Positions 33,737 to 43,463 are shown, counted from the stretch's first letter. The stretch is DNA of 64,000 nt from Klebsiella sp. WP3-W18-ESBL-02 (GCF_014168815.1 NZ_AP021972.1:1-64000); one strand, 5' to 3'. Made by a program: numbers and translations. Notes: generated by a model from the sequence alone, not told the origin.

Positions 33737-34921
33737 TTACACCGCCTGACCCTGATGCGCAAAGCGCGACGCCAGCGGCAGCCAGCAGAGGAAAATCAGC
33801 AGCCCCATCAGCGTCATCAGCAGCCCGATGCTGGCCTGACCGGTTTGCGGCATCATCGCCGACAGCCAGGCCAGCACGCCGGAGCCGATATTTTGCAGGC
33901 CGCCAACCAGCGCCCCGGCGGTACCGGCGAGGAACGGGAAGGGCTCCATTGCACCGCTGGTGGCCAGCGGGAACAGCATACCTGCGCCGAAGAAGAACAA
34001 CGCGGCGGGCACCAGCAGCGTCCAGATATTCATCACGCCTAATAGCCCCGGAATCCACATCATCAGACCCGCCAGCAGGCAGCTCACCACCGATTGCCAC
34101 ATCATGGTCGGGAAGCGTTTTTTCGGCCGTCCGGCAAACCAGGCGCCGAAGAATGCGGCCGGAATCGGCAGAATAAACAGGATACTAACCGTCATACTGC
34201 TCAAGCCCAGCACGCCGCCCATTAGCACGCCGGAGCTGGCTTCAAATACCGCAATACCGGCCAGGCCGCCAATCAGCATCAGCAGGTAGCAGTTAAAGCC
34301 GCTATTACCGAACAGCGTTTTGTAGTTGCTGATAAGCCGGGTTTTCGGTGCGCCGGTCGGGCGCGTTTCCGGCATCCAGCGCGCCATGCTGAAAGTGACA
34401 CCTGCGCAGAGCACCAGCAGGAAACCATAGCAGGCGCGCCAGTTGATGAGTGTCTCCAGCACGCCGCCAATCAGCGGCGCCAGCAGCGGGCTCACCAGAA
34501 TACCCATATTTAACAGACTGTTGGCGTGGCGAAGCTGGCTGCCCTCGTACAGATCGCGCGGCAGCGTTCGCGCCATTACGCCGCCAACTCCGGTTCCCAT
34601 ACCCTGTAGGGCGCTGGCGGCAATCAGCACCGTCAGGCTATGGGTTGTCACGGCAACCAGAGTCGCCAGCATAAAAATCGACATCCCGGTGAGGATCACC
34701 GGGCGGCGGCCCACGCGGTCGGACAGCGGGCCGTAAAACAGCTGCGAAACGCCGTAGGTCAACAGATACGCGGCCATTACGCTCTGCACTGCGCCTTCGC
34801 GAACGTTCAGATCGCTCGCCATCTGGGCAATGGCGGGGATGTATATGGTTTGCGCCATCTGACCGACGGCCACAAGCAGCACCAGCATCACCAGGATGTT
34901 GACGTTTCTATCTCTTTTCAT
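33737..34921 (-). CDS. emrD: Multidrug efflux MFS transporter EmrD
   Basis: EmrD is a 12-segment proton antiporter that expels hydrophobic uncouplers and detergents. The start at 34921 gives 394 residues, the same as E. coli, beginning MKRDRNVNILVMLVLLVAVGQ. The MFS motif YGPLSDRVGRRPVI follows segment 2. The ribosome-binding site is weak. The 174-bp gap upstream separates it from the EamA gene on the same strand and contains a GGCAAC/GTTGCC hairpin. Confidence 0.95.
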   Translation of the reverse strand: MKRDRNVNILVMLVLLVAVGQMAQTIYIPAIAQMASDLNVREGAVQSVMAAYLLTYGVSQLFYGPLSDRVGRRPVILTGMSIFMLATLVAVTTHSLTVLIAASALQGMGTGVGGVMARTLPRDLYEGSQLRHANSLLNMGILVSPLLAPLIGGVLETLINWRACYGFLLVLCAGVTFSMARWMPETRPTGAPKTRLISNYKTLFGNSGFNCYLLMLIGGLAGIAVFEASSGVLMGGVLGLSSMTVSILFILPIPAAFFGAWFAGRPKKRFPTMMWQSVVSCLLAGLMMWIPGLLGVMNIWTLLVPAALFFFGAGMLFPLATSGAMEPFPFLAGTAGALVGGLQNIGSGVLAWLSAMMPQTGQASIGLLMTLMGLLIFLCWLPLASRFAHQGQAV

Positions 34922-35073
34922 TTCGCTGATTACTTTATGGAAATTGAGTTTATAAGAATAAATATCCAGGCAAGACGCCAAATCGGAGAGGAATCTACCA
35001 CACTGAGGTCGCAATTTAACCATGCGTCATGTAAATGAAATGTGTGATGCAGGCAGGATTTATACACGTAAAC

Positions 35074-35089
35074 GGCAACAATAGTTGCC
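35074..35089. terminator. Small hairpin after the EamA gene
   Basis: GGCAAC (35074-35079) pairs with GTTGCC (35084-35089) around AATA, with extra AAAC/GTTT pairing outside one bulged base. It lies just beyond the stop of the leftward EamA gene. The U tract is poor, so terminator function is uncertain. Confidence 0.35.
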
Positions 35090-35095
35090 AGTTTA

Positions 35096-35929
35096 TCAGG
35101 ACAGCCGCAGCAGGATAGCGCCAGCGGCAATCCCGCAGGCGGCGACCATGCGCAGCCCGGCGACCCGCTCTTTGAGCAGCAGCCAGGCAATCAGCGCGCC
35201 GAACAAAATTGAGCTTTCACGTAGCGCGGCGACCACCGCTAGCGGGGCCTGGGTCATCGCCCACAGCGCCAGGCCGTAGGAGCCCATCGTTCCCATGCCG
35301 CCTAAAATGCCTTTTTTCCAGTGCGTTGCCAGATAGCGTGCGGCTTCACGGCGGCGGGCGATTATTGCCCAGCACAGCAGGCTGGAACCGTTGAGGAAAA
35401 ACGACCACAGCGTATAGCCCAGCGCGGTGCCGGAAAGCCGCACGCCGGTGCCGTCAATCAGGGTGTAGCTCGCAATGATACAGGCGTTGAGCAACGACAA
35501 CACAATACCCGCCTGAGACCCCGAGCGGCCGTTGAAGGCCATCGCCAGAATGGCCGAACAGATGACCGCAATACCGCCCCAGGCCAACGGAGAAAGGTGG
35601 TCGCCAAGACACAGCACGCTGATGGTGGCCACCAGAAGCGGCGCGGTGCCGCGCATCAGCGGGTAGGTCTGGCTCATGTCGGCAATCTGATAGGTACGCG
35701 CGACCAGCACGGTGTAAATCACCTGCAAAACGGTAGAGGCGATCATAAACGGCACGCTGGCCGCCGAGGGCGTTGGGGCGAAGGGTAAAAGCAGCAGCGC
35801 GATAAGCGCAGCGGAGCCGGTGACGCCGATAGCCGAATAGAGTTTATCGTTTCCCGCCTTAACGATGGCGTTCCAGCTCGCGTGCAAAAGTGCGGCAAAT
35901 AGCAAAATGCAGAAAACAGAGAGCGTCAT
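35096..35929 (-). CDS. EamA/DMT-family transporter
   Basis: The 277-residue protein has ten hydrophobic segments arranged as two EamA repeats (about residues 1-130 and 140-275). YPLMRGTAPLLVATISVLCLGD near residue 90 and LRESSILFGALIAWLLLKERV near residue 240 are the equivalent ends of each repeat. The start at 35929 is chosen to begin at the first membrane segment (MTLSVFCILLFAALLHASWN). The substrate is unknown; relatives export amino acids or metabolites. It is divergent from ivbL-ilvBN. Confidence 0.85.
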   Translation of the reverse strand: MTLSVFCILLFAALLHASWNAIVKAGNDKLYSAIGVTGSAALIALLLLPFAPTPSAASVPFMIASTVLQVIYTVLVARTYQIADMSQTYPLMRGTAPLLVATISVLCLGDHLSPLAWGGIAVICSAILAMAFNGRSGSQAGIVLSLLNACIIASYTLIDGTGVRLSGTALGYTLWSFFLNGSSLLCWAIIARRREAARYLATHWKKGILGGMGTMGSYGLALWAMTQAPLAVVAALRESSILFGALIAWLLLKERVAGLRMVAACGIAAGAILLRLS

Positions 35930-36149
35930 GATAATACGTGGCCTGACAAGTTTTAACCAAAACGTAACACAGCCGATGGGCAACGAACAGGGCCAGAAAT
36001 AGGGAAATGCCGGGACAGATTAGAGGATTCTCCTCCGTGTGGAAGTGTGATCGCTGCTGCATTTTTGTGCGGATGAAAATATTTCCATTGTCAGCCTGAA
36101 AAAGCTGTGTTTGTATGAATTCACTAAACGAATTGAGAGAAGACCCTTA

Positions 36150-36248
36150 ATGACCCCATCAATGCTGACTTCGACCCTACTAAAAACCGCGCTACCAGCC
36201 GCGGTGGTCGTCGTGCGTGTGGTGGTGGTCGTCGGCAATGCGCCGTAG
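36150..36248 (+). CDS. ivbL: ilvBN operon leader peptide
   Basis: A 32-residue leader reads MTPSMLTSTLLKTALPAA, then a valine-rich run VVVVRVVVVVGNAP, then TAG. It has the same length and C-terminus as E. coli IvbL. Stalling at the consecutive valine codons (and the leucine codons before them) when charged tRNAs are scarce should favour the antiterminator and let transcription continue into ilvB. The promoter lies in the 220-bp AT-rich gap upstream, with TTGTCA at 36088-36093 a possible -35 element. The gap holds no other gene. Confidence 0.95.
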   Translation: MTPSMLTSTLLKTALPAAVVVVRVVVVVGNAP

Positions 36249-36270
36249 GGTCAGGAACACACACGATTCC

Positions 36271-36303
36271 AAACCCCGCCGGCGCAAACCGGGCGGGGTT
36301 TTT
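36271..36303 (+). terminator. Attenuator terminator of ivbL-ilvBN
   Basis: AAACCCCGCC (36271-36280) pairs perfectly with GGCGGGGTTT (36292-36301) around an 11-nt loop, followed by Ts. It lies 22 bp after ivbL and 49 bp before ilvB, as expected for a leader attenuator. Confidence 0.93.
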
Positions 36304-36351
36304 AGTTTCTAGCCCCCTCCGGATAGTCGGCCTAGTTGAAAGGACTGGAGC

Positions 36352-38040
36352 ATGGCAATTTCGGGCACCACATCAAAGACCACGCGTTTTACCGGCGCGC
36401 AATTAATCGTTCATTTACTGGAACGCCAGGGTATTACCATGGTCACCGGCATTCCCGGCGGCACGGTTCTGCCGCTGTATGACGCCTTGAGCCAAAGCAC
36501 CCAGATCCGTCATATTCTGGCGCGACACGAGCAGGGCGCAGGCTTTATTGCCCAGGGCATGGCGCGTACCCACGGCAAACCGGCGGTATGCATGGCCTGT
36601 AGCGGGCCGGGCGCGACCAACCTGGTTACCGCCATTGCCGATGCGCGTCTCGACTCCATCCCGCTGGTGTGTATCACCGGCCAGGTGGCCTCCTCGTTAA
36701 TCGGTACCGACGCGTTTCAGGAAGTCGACACCTACGGCATCTCTATCCCCATCACTAAACACAACTACTTAGTCCGCAACATCAATGAATTACCGAAGGT
36801 TATTGCTGATGCTTTCCGGATTGCACAGTCTGGCCGCCCAGGCCCGGTGTGGATAGACATTCCTAAGGACGTTCAGACCGCGGAAATCGATATCAGCGAA
36901 TTGCCAGAGCCCGGCGGCCGCGCGGCAACGCCGGAATTCAGCGCAGAGAGCGTGAGCGAAGCGGCAGCGATGATCAACGCCGCACAGCGTCCGGTGCTCT
37001 ATCTGGGCGGCGGCGTTATCAACGCGCCGGAACGCGTTCGCGAGCTGGCGGAAAAAGCCAACCTGCCCACCACCATGACCCTGATGGCGCTGGGCATGCT
37101 GCCAAAAGCCCACCCGCTGTCATTAGGTATGCTGGGAATGCACGGTGCGCGCAGTACTAACTTTATTCTGCAACAGTCTGATTTACTGGTTGTTTTAGGT
37201 GCGCGTTTTGATGACCGGGCGACGGGTAAAGTGGCTGAATTCTGCCCGAATGCGAAGATTATCCACGTTGATATCGACCGCGCCGAGCTGGGTAAAATCA
37301 AACAGGCGCACGTGGCGATTCAGGCCGACGTTGACGACGTACTGGCGCAGCTGCTGCCGCAAATTGACGCCCAGCCGCGCGCTGAATGGCGCGGCAAAGT
37401 GGCGGAATTGCAACAAGAGTTCCCGGGGGCGATTCCTCAAGCGGGCGACCCGCTCAGCCATTACGGCCTGATCAACGCCGTTGCCGCCTGCGTGGACGAC
37501 AGCGCGATTATCACCACCGACGTGGGCCAGCATCAGATGTGGACGGCGCAGGCTTACCCGCTGAACCGTCCGCGCCAGTGGCTGACCTCCGGCGGCCTCG
37601 GCACCATGGGCTTTGGCCTGCCTGCGGCCATCGGCGCGGCGCTGGCGAACCCGGACAAAAAAGTGCTGTGCTTCTCCGGTGACGGCAGCCTGATGATGAA
37701 CATTCAGGAGATGGCGACCGCGGCGGAAAATCAGCTGGATGTGAAAATCATCCTGATGAACAACCAGGCGCTGGGTCTGGTACACCAGCAGCAGAGCCTG
37801 TTCTACAAACAGGGCGTATTTGCCGCCACCTACCCAGGCATGATTAACTTTATGCAGATTGCCGCCGGTTTCGGTCTGGAAACCTGCGATTTAAACAATG
37901 AAACAGACCCGCAGGCGGCGCTGCAGGCGATTATCAATCGCCCGGGCCCGGCGTTGATTCACGTGCGAATCGATGCAGAAGAAAAGGTGTATCCGATGGT
38001 GCCTCCGGGTGCGGCAAATAGCGAAATGGTGGGGGAATAA
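36352..38040 (+). CDS. ilvB: Acetolactate synthase I, large subunit
   Basis: IlvB is the ThDP-dependent catalytic subunit that makes acetolactate and acetohydroxybutyrate for valine, leucine and isoleucine synthesis. The 562-residue length equals E. coli. The catalytic glutamate is E60 in LARHEQGAG, the FAD-binding region covers the middle domain, and the ThDP motif is GDGSLMMNIQEMATAAENQ near the C-terminus. It is followed after 3 bp by its regulatory subunit ilvN. Confidence 0.98.
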   Translation: MAISGTTSKTTRFTGAQLIVHLLERQGITMVTGIPGGTVLPLYDALSQSTQIRHILARHEQGAGFIAQGMARTHGKPAVCMACSGPGATNLVTAIADARLDSIPLVCITGQVASSLIGTDAFQEVDTYGISIPITKHNYLVRNINELPKVIADAFRIAQSGRPGPVWIDIPKDVQTAEIDISELPEPGGRAATPEFSAESVSEAAAMINAAQRPVLYLGGGVINAPERVRELAEKANLPTTMTLMALGMLPKAHPLSLGMLGMHGARSTNFILQQSDLLVVLGARFDDRATGKVAEFCPNAKIIHVDIDRAELGKIKQAHVAIQADVDDVLAQLLPQIDAQPRAEWRGKVAELQQEFPGAIPQAGDPLSHYGLINAVAACVDDSAIITTDVGQHQMWTAQAYPLNRPRQWLTSGGLGTMGFGLPAAIGAALANPDKKVLCFSGDGSLMMNIQEMATAAENQLDVKIILMNNQALGLVHQQQSLFYKQGVFAATYPGMINFMQIAAGFGLETCDLNNETDPQAALQAIINRPGPALIHVRIDAEEKVYPMVPPGAANSEMVGE

Positions 38041-38043
38041 GCC

Positions 38044-38334
38044 ATGCAAAAACAAACTCATGACAACGTTATCCTGGAACTCACCGTGCGCAACCACCCG
38101 GGCGTAATGACTCACGTCTGCGGGCTCTTTGCTCGCCGAGCGTTCAACGTCGAAGGCATCCTATGCCTACCGATTCACGGCAGCGACCATAGCCGCATCT
38201 GGCTGTTGGTGAACGACGATCAGCGCCTTGAGCAGATGATGAGCCAGATCGACAAGCTGGAAGATGTGGTGAAAGTGGCGCGAAATCAGTCCGACCCGTC
38301 GATGTTTAACAAAATCAGCGTCTTCTTCGAGTAA
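38044..38334 (+). CDS. ilvN: Acetolactate synthase I, small (regulatory) subunit
   Basis: IlvN has 96 residues, as in E. coli. It is an ACT-domain subunit (TVRNHPGVMTHVCGLFARRAFNVEGI) that binds valine and confers feedback inhibition on IlvB. It starts 3 bp after ilvB. A REP pair follows in the 155-bp gap before uhpA. Confidence 0.98.
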   Translation: MQKQTHDNVILELTVRNHPGVMTHVCGLFARRAFNVEGILCLPIHGSDHSRIWLLVNDDQRLEQMMSQIDKLEDVVKVARNQSDPSMFNKISVFFE

Positions 38335-38385
38335 TCCGCTCAAGGCTTGAACAGTCACGCGCTTATCGTTAAGGTAAGCGCTTTT

Positions 38386-38464
38386 GCCGGATGGCGGCGT
38401 AAACGCCTTATCCGGCCTACCACGGCTCCCGCCCGTAGGCCTGATAAGCGCAGCGCCATCAGGC
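38386..38464. repeat. REP pair (BIME) between ilvN and uhpA
   Basis: GCCGGAT/ATCCGGC (38386-38416) and GCCTGAT/ATCAGGC (38439-38464) form two REP stems. The unit shares the GGCGGCGTAAACGCCTT interior with the array after nepI. Confidence 0.9.
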
Positions 38465-38489
38465 ATTTTCAAGCACCAGGACAACATCC

Positions 38490-39083
38490 ATGATCACCAT
38501 CGCCCTTATCGACGACCACACTATCGTCCGCTCCGGCTTTGCCCAACTGCTGGGGCTCGAAGCTGATTTGCAGGTCGTCGCCGAATTCGGTTCAGGGCGC
38601 GAGGCGCTGGCTGGGTTGCCGGGGCGCGGCGTGCAGGTGTGTATCTGTGATATCTCAATGCCGGATATCTCCGGTCTTGAACTGTTAAGCCAGTTGCCAA
38701 AAGGCATGGCGATTATCATGCTCTCCGTCCACGACAGCCCGGCGCTGGTGGAACAGGCGCTTAACGCAGGCGCACGCGGCTTCCTTTCCAAACGCTGTAG
38801 TCCGGATGAACTGATTGCCGCCGTGCATACTGTAGCAACCGGCGGCTGTTATTTGACGCCGGACATCGCCGTCAAGCTGGCGGCCGGGCGTCAGGACCCG
38901 CTGACCAAACGCGAACGCCAGGTGGCGGAAAAGCTGGCGCAGGGGATGGCGGTCAAAGAGATTGCCGCCGAACTGGGCCTGTCGCCGAAAACGGTACACG
39001 TCCACCGCGCTAACCTGATGGAAAAGTTGGGCGTCAGCAACGACGTTGAGCTGGCGCGCCGCATGTTTGATGGCTGGCAATGA
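38490..39083 (+). CDS. uhpA: Response regulator UhpA
   Basis: UhpA is the NarL/FixJ-type activator of uhpT. The 197-residue protein is one residue longer than E. coli (196). The receiver domain (1-120) has phospho-acceptor D54 in CICDISMPD, and the LuxR-type helix-turn-helix lies at about 140-195 (LTKRERQVAEKLAQGMAVKEIAAELGLS). Its stop overlaps the uhpB start. Confidence 0.97.
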   Translation: MITIALIDDHTIVRSGFAQLLGLEADLQVVAEFGSGREALAGLPGRGVQVCICDISMPDISGLELLSQLPKGMAIIMLSVHDSPALVEQALNAGARGFLSKRCSPDELIAAVHTVATGGCYLTPDIAVKLAAGRQDPLTKRERQVAEKLAQGMAVKEIAAELGLSPKTVHVHRANLMEKLGVSNDVELARRMFDGWQ

Positions 39084-40582
39084 ACGCACTTTTCTCCCGG
39101 CTGATCACCGTTGTCGCCTGCTTTTTTATTTTCTCCGCCGCCTGGTTTTGCCTGTGGAGTATCAGCCTTCACCTGGTTGAGCGCCCGGAGCTGGCGGTAC
39201 TGCTGTTCCCGTTTGGTCTCAGGCTAGGGCTGATGCTGCAATGTCCGCGCGGCTACTGGCCGGTGCTGGTGGGCGCTGAGTGTCTGCTGGTCTACTGGCT
39301 GGCGCAGGAGGTGGCGCTGGCGCATCTGCCTATTTTGATGATCGGTAGTTTCCTCACGCTGCTGCCGGTGACGCTGATCTCGCGCTACCGCCATCAACGC
39401 GATTGGCGAACATTGTTGTTACAGGGCGCGGCGCTCACGGCGGCAGCGCTGCTGCAATCGCTGCCCTGGCTGGGGCAAGGGGAAACCGCATGGACCGCGC
39501 TGCTGCTGACCCTCACCGGCGGGCTGACGCTGGCCCCTATCTGCCTCGTGTTCTGGCACTACCTCACCAGCACCACCTGGCTGCCGCTTGGCCCGGCGCT
39601 GGTGTCGCAGCCGGTGAACTGGCGCGGGCGGCATCTGGTCTGGTATCTGCTGCTGTTTACCGTCAGCCTGTGGCTACAGCTCGGTTTGCCCGCAGAACTC
39701 TCGCGCTTTACCCCGTTTTGTCTCGCTTTACCGATTATCGCGCTGGCCTGGCACTACGGCTGGCAGGGGGCGCTGATCGCCACCCTGATGAACGCCATCG
39801 CCCTGATTGCCAGCCAGACCTGGCACGATCACCCCGTTGATTTATTGCTTTCGCTGCTGGCGCAAAGCCTGACCGGGCTGCTGCTCGGCGCGGGCATCCA
39901 GCGACTGCGCGAGCTAAACCAGTCGCTGCAAAACGAACTGGCGCGCAACCACCGGCTGGCGGAACGCCTGCTGGAAACCGAAGAGAGCGTGCGGCGCGAC
40001 GTGGCGCGTGAGCTGCATGACGATATCGGCCAGACCATCACCGCCATTCGCACCCAGGCGGGCATCGTCCAGCGGTTGGCGCCTGAAAACGCGGGTGTGA
40101 AGCAGAGCAGGGCGCATATTGAGCAGCTGTCGCTGGGCGTTTACGACGCCGTACGCCGCCTGCTGGGTCGGCTGCGCCCGCGCCAGCTCGATGACCTCTC
40201 GCTGGAACAGGCCATTCGCTCGCTGATGCGCGAAATGGAGCTGGAAAGCCGGGGCATCGTCAGCCACCTCGACTGGCGAATTGATGAATCAACGCTGAGC
40301 GAAAGCCAACGGGTAACGCTGTTCCGCGTCTGCCAGGAAGGGCTCAACAACATTGTGAAGCACGCGAACGCCAGCGCGGTGACGCTACAGGGCTGGCAGC
40401 AGGATGAACGGCTGATGCTGGTGATGGAAGATGACGGCAGCGGCCTGCCGCCGGGGTCGAATCAACAGGGCTTTGGCCTCACCGGCATGCGCGAACGCGT
40501 GACCGCGCTCGGCGGCTCGCTCACGATTTCCTGCATGCACGGCACGCGGGTCAGCGTCTCTTTGCCTCTGCGCTACGTGTAA
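39080..40582 (+). CDS. uhpB: Sensor histidine kinase UhpB
   Basis: UhpB phosphorylates UhpA when UhpC senses external glucose 6-phosphate. The 500-residue length equals E. coli. The N-terminal half (1-270) has about eight membrane segments (MASE1 type). The HisKA_3 phospho-site is H313 in ARELHDDIGQTI, and the C-terminal ATPase motifs are present (NNIVKHANAS, DDGSGLPPG). It overlaps uhpA by four bases and precedes uhpC by 9 bp. Confidence 0.97.
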   Translation: MNALFSRLITVVACFFIFSAAWFCLWSISLHLVERPELAVLLFPFGLRLGLMLQCPRGYWPVLVGAECLLVYWLAQEVALAHLPILMIGSFLTLLPVTLISRYRHQRDWRTLLLQGAALTAAALLQSLPWLGQGETAWTALLLTLTGGLTLAPICLVFWHYLTSTTWLPLGPALVSQPVNWRGRHLVWYLLLFTVSLWLQLGLPAELSRFTPFCLALPIIALAWHYGWQGALIATLMNAIALIASQTWHDHPVDLLLSLLAQSLTGLLLGAGIQRLRELNQSLQNELARNHRLAERLLETEESVRRDVARELHDDIGQTITAIRTQAGIVQRLAPENAGVKQSRAHIEQLSLGVYDAVRRLLGRLRPRQLDDLSLEQAIRSLMREMELESRGIVSHLDWRIDESTLSESQRVTLFRVCQEGLNNIVKHANASAVTLQGWQQDERLMLVMEDDGSGLPPGSNQQGFGLTGMRERVTALGGSLTISCMHGTRVSVSLPLRYV

Positions 40583-40591
40583 GGAACGGCA

Positions 40592-41911
40592 ATGTTTCAA
40601 TTTCTCAAGGCGCCGGCTAATGCCCCGCGCATCACCGACAAGCAGGAAGTGGATGCCCAGTACCGCTACTGGCGGCGGCATATCCTGCTGACCATCTGGC
40701 TTGGCTACGCGCTGTTTTACTTCACCCGTAAAAGCTTCAACGCCGCGGTGCCGGAAATTCTCACCACCGGCGTGCTGACCCGCAGCGATATTGGCCTGCT
40801 GGCGACGCTGTTTTACATCACCTACGGGCTGTCGAAGTTTATCTCGGGCATCGTCAGCGACCGCTCCAACGCCCGCTATTTTATGGGGATCGGGCTGATT
40901 GCCACCGGGGTGGTCAATATTCTGTTCGGCTTCTCCACTTCGTTATGGGCCTTTGCCCTGCTGTGGGCGCTGAACGCCTTCTTCCAGGGCTGGGGCGCGC
41001 CGGTCTGCGCCCGCCTGCTCACCGCCTGGTACTCGCGCAACGAGCGCGGCGGCTGGTGGGCCATCTGGAATACCGCGCACAACGTCGGCGGGGCGCTGAT
41101 CCCTATCGTGATGGGCGCGGCGGCGCTGCACTACGGCTGGCGTGCGGGGATGACCATCGCGGGAACCATGGCGATTGTGGTCGGCCTGTTCCTCTGCTGG
41201 CGACTGCGCGACCGTCCACAGGCCATTGGTCTGCCGCCGATTGGCGACTGGCGGCACGACGAACTGGAGATAGCCCAACAGCAGGAAGGGGCTGGGCTGA
41301 CGCGTAAAGAGATCTTCACCCGCTACGTGCTGCTCAACCCTTACATCTGGCTGCTGTCGCTGTGCTATGTGCTGGTGTACGTGGTGCGCGCGGCGATCAA
41401 CGATTGGGGCAATTTATACATGTCCGAGACGCTGGGCGTCGATCTGGTGACGGCGAATACCGCAGTGACCATGTTTGAGCTAGGCGGTTTCATCGGCGCG
41501 CTGGTGGCGGGCTGGGGCTCGGACAAACTGTTTAATGGTAACCGTGGGCCGATGAACCTGATCTTCGCCGCCGGGATTTTGCTCTCGGTGGGCTCGCTGT
41601 GGCTGATGCCGTTTGCCAGCTACGTCATGCAGGCGGCGTGCTTCTTCACCACCGGCTTCTTCGTCTTCGGCCCGCAGATGCTGATCGGCATGGCGGCGGC
41701 GGAGTGCTCGCACAAAGAGGCGGCGGGCGCCGCCACCGGTTTCGTCGGGCTGTTTGCCTACCTTGGCGCGTCGCTTTCCGGCTGGCCGCTGGCGAAGGTG
41801 ATGGAAGTGTGGCACTGGACGGGCTTTTTCGTGGTGATTGCCATTGCGGCGGGCATCTCCGCGCTGCTGCTGCTGCCGTTCTTAAACGCCCAGGCGCCGC
41901 GAGAAGCGTGA
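40592..41911 (+). CDS. uhpC: Hexose-phosphate sensor UhpC
   Basis: UhpC is a membrane receptor of the organophosphate:Pi antiporter family that binds external glucose 6-phosphate and activates UhpB. The 439-residue protein has 12 segments, the typical start region YWRRHILLTIWLGYALFYFTRKSFN, and the OPA motif YGLSKFISGIVSDRSNARYFM. It resembles UhpT but forms the sensor branch. It closes the uhpABC operon. Confidence 0.96.
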   Translation: MFQFLKAPANAPRITDKQEVDAQYRYWRRHILLTIWLGYALFYFTRKSFNAAVPEILTTGVLTRSDIGLLATLFYITYGLSKFISGIVSDRSNARYFMGIGLIATGVVNILFGFSTSLWAFALLWALNAFFQGWGAPVCARLLTAWYSRNERGGWWAIWNTAHNVGGALIPIVMGAAALHYGWRAGMTIAGTMAIVVGLFLCWRLRDRPQAIGLPPIGDWRHDELEIAQQQEGAGLTRKEIFTRYVLLNPYIWLLSLCYVLVYVVRAAINDWGNLYMSETLGVDLVTANTAVTMFELGGFIGALVAGWGSDKLFNGNRGPMNLIFAAGILLSVGSLWLMPFASYVMQAACFFTTGFFVFGPQMLIGMAAAECSHKEAAGAATGFVGLFAYLGASLSGWPLAKVMEVWHWTGFFVVIAIAAGISALLLLPFLNAQAPREA

Positions 41912-41942
41912 CCCGCTTCACTTTTCTAAGACGAATGACCTA

Positions 41943-41965
41943 AAACTAGGAAATTTTCCCGGTTT
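41943..41965. promoter_or_regulatory. Probable UhpA binding site before uhpT
   Basis: AAAC-TA-GGAAATTTTCC-CG-GTTT is a 23-bp imperfect palindrome in the 140-bp uhpC-uhpT gap, about 87 bp upstream of the uhpT ATG. Its symmetric AAAC/GTTT and GGAAA/TTTCC arms suit a dimeric NarL-type activator. The link to UhpA is inferred from position. Confidence 0.6.
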
Positions 41966-42051
41966 CACCTGGACGCTGTCTCAGGCCAGCCGCGCCGCTG
42001 ATTTTTACAATACCGGCTATCACGCAGGTATATAAAAATCAGGAGATACCC

Positions 42052-43443
42052 ATGCTGGCCTTCTTAAACCAGGTGCGCAAGCCGACCCTGGATCTGCCGC
42101 TCGATGTGCGGCGCAAAATGTGGTTCAAACCGTTCATGCAGTCCTATCTGGTGGTCTTTATCGGCTACCTGACGATGTATCTGATTCGTAAGAACTTTAA
42201 CATCGCGCAGAACGACATGATCTCCACCTACGGGCTGAGCATGACTCAGCTCGGTATGATTGGTCTCGGCTTCTCCATCACCTACGGCGTGGGTAAAACG
42301 CTGGTCTCCTACTATGCCGACGGTAAGAACACCAAGCAGTTCCTGCCGTTTATGCTGATTCTCTCCGCCATTTGTATGCTCGGCTTCAGCGCCAGTATGG
42401 GCGCGGGTTCGACCAGCCTGTTCCTGATGATTGCCTTCTACGCGCTGAGCGGTTTCTTCCAGAGTACCGGTGGCTCGTGTAGCTATTCGACCATCACCAA
42501 ATGGACGCCGCGTCGCAAGCGCGGTTCTTACCTCGGCATGTGGAACATCTCCCACAACCTCGGCGGCGCGGGTGCGGCAGGCGTGGCGCTGTTTGGCGCC
42601 AACTACCTGTTCGACGGTCACGTCATCGGCATGTTTATCTTCCCGTCGATTATTGCGCTGGTAGTGGGCTTTATCGGCCTGCGCTACGGTAGCGACTCCC
42701 CGGAATCTTACGGCCTCGGCAAAGCGGAAGAGCTGTTCGGTGAAGAGATCAGCGAAGAGGACAAAGAGACTGAAGAAAACGAGATGACCAAATGGCAGAT
42801 CTTTGTTGAGTACGTGCTGAAAAACAAAGTGATTTGGTTGTTATGTTTCTCGAACATCTTCCTGTACGTGGTGCGTATCGGTATTGACCAGTGGTCCACC
42901 GTCTACGCCTTCCAGGAGCTGAAGCTCTCCAAAGAAGTGGCGATTCAGGGCTTTACTCTGTTTGAAGTCGGCGCGCTGGTGGGCACCCTGCTGTGGGGCT
43001 GGCTCTCCGATCTGGCCAACGGTCGTCGTGCGCTGGTGGCCTGCGTGGCGCTGGCATTGATCATTGCCACGCTCGGCGTTTATCAGCACGCCAGCAATCA
43101 GTATGTCTATCTGGCGTCGTTGTTTGCCCTCGGCTTCCTGGTCTTCGGCCCGCAGCTGTTAATCGGCGTGGCGGCAGTCGGATTTGTACCGAAAAAAGCG
43201 ATCGGTGCAGCCGATGGCATCAAAGGCACCTTCGCCTACCTGATTGGCGACAGCTTTGCCAAGCTGGGTCTGGGGATGATTGCCGACGGTACGCCAATCT
43301 TCGGCCTCACCGGCTGGGCGGGCACCTTCGCCGCGCTGGATACCGCCGCTATCGGCTGTATCTGCCTGATGGCCATCGTCGCGATATTTGAAGAACGTAA
43401 AATTCGCCGCGAGAAAAAGATTCAGCAGTTAAAAATGGCGTAA
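42052..43443 (+). CDS. uhpT: Hexose-6-phosphate:phosphate antiporter UhpT
   Basis: UhpT exchanges internal phosphate for external hexose 6-phosphates and is also an entry route for fosfomycin. The 463-residue length equals E. coli. It begins MLAFLNQVRKPTLDLPLDVRR and has 12 segments with the OPA signature YGVGKTLVSYYADGKNTKQF. It is followed directly by a terminator. No disruption is seen in the uhpABCT set. Confidence 0.98.
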   Translation: MLAFLNQVRKPTLDLPLDVRRKMWFKPFMQSYLVVFIGYLTMYLIRKNFNIAQNDMISTYGLSMTQLGMIGLGFSITYGVGKTLVSYYADGKNTKQFLPFMLILSAICMLGFSASMGAGSTSLFLMIAFYALSGFFQSTGGSCSYSTITKWTPRRKRGSYLGMWNISHNLGGAGAAGVALFGANYLFDGHVIGMFIFPSIIALVVGFIGLRYGSDSPESYGLGKAEELFGEEISEEDKETEENEMTKWQIFVEYVLKNKVIWLLCFSNIFLYVVRIGIDQWSTVYAFQELKLSKEVAIQGFTLFEVGALVGTLLWGWLSDLANGRRALVACVALALIIATLGVYQHASNQYVYLASLFALGFLVFGPQLLIGVAAVGFVPKKAIGAADGIKGTFAYLIGDSFAKLGLGMIADGTPIFGLTGWAGTFAALDTAAIGCICLMAIVAIFEERKIRREKKIQQLKMA

Positions 43444-43463
43444 GTGTGTTTGGTCACTTCTTT

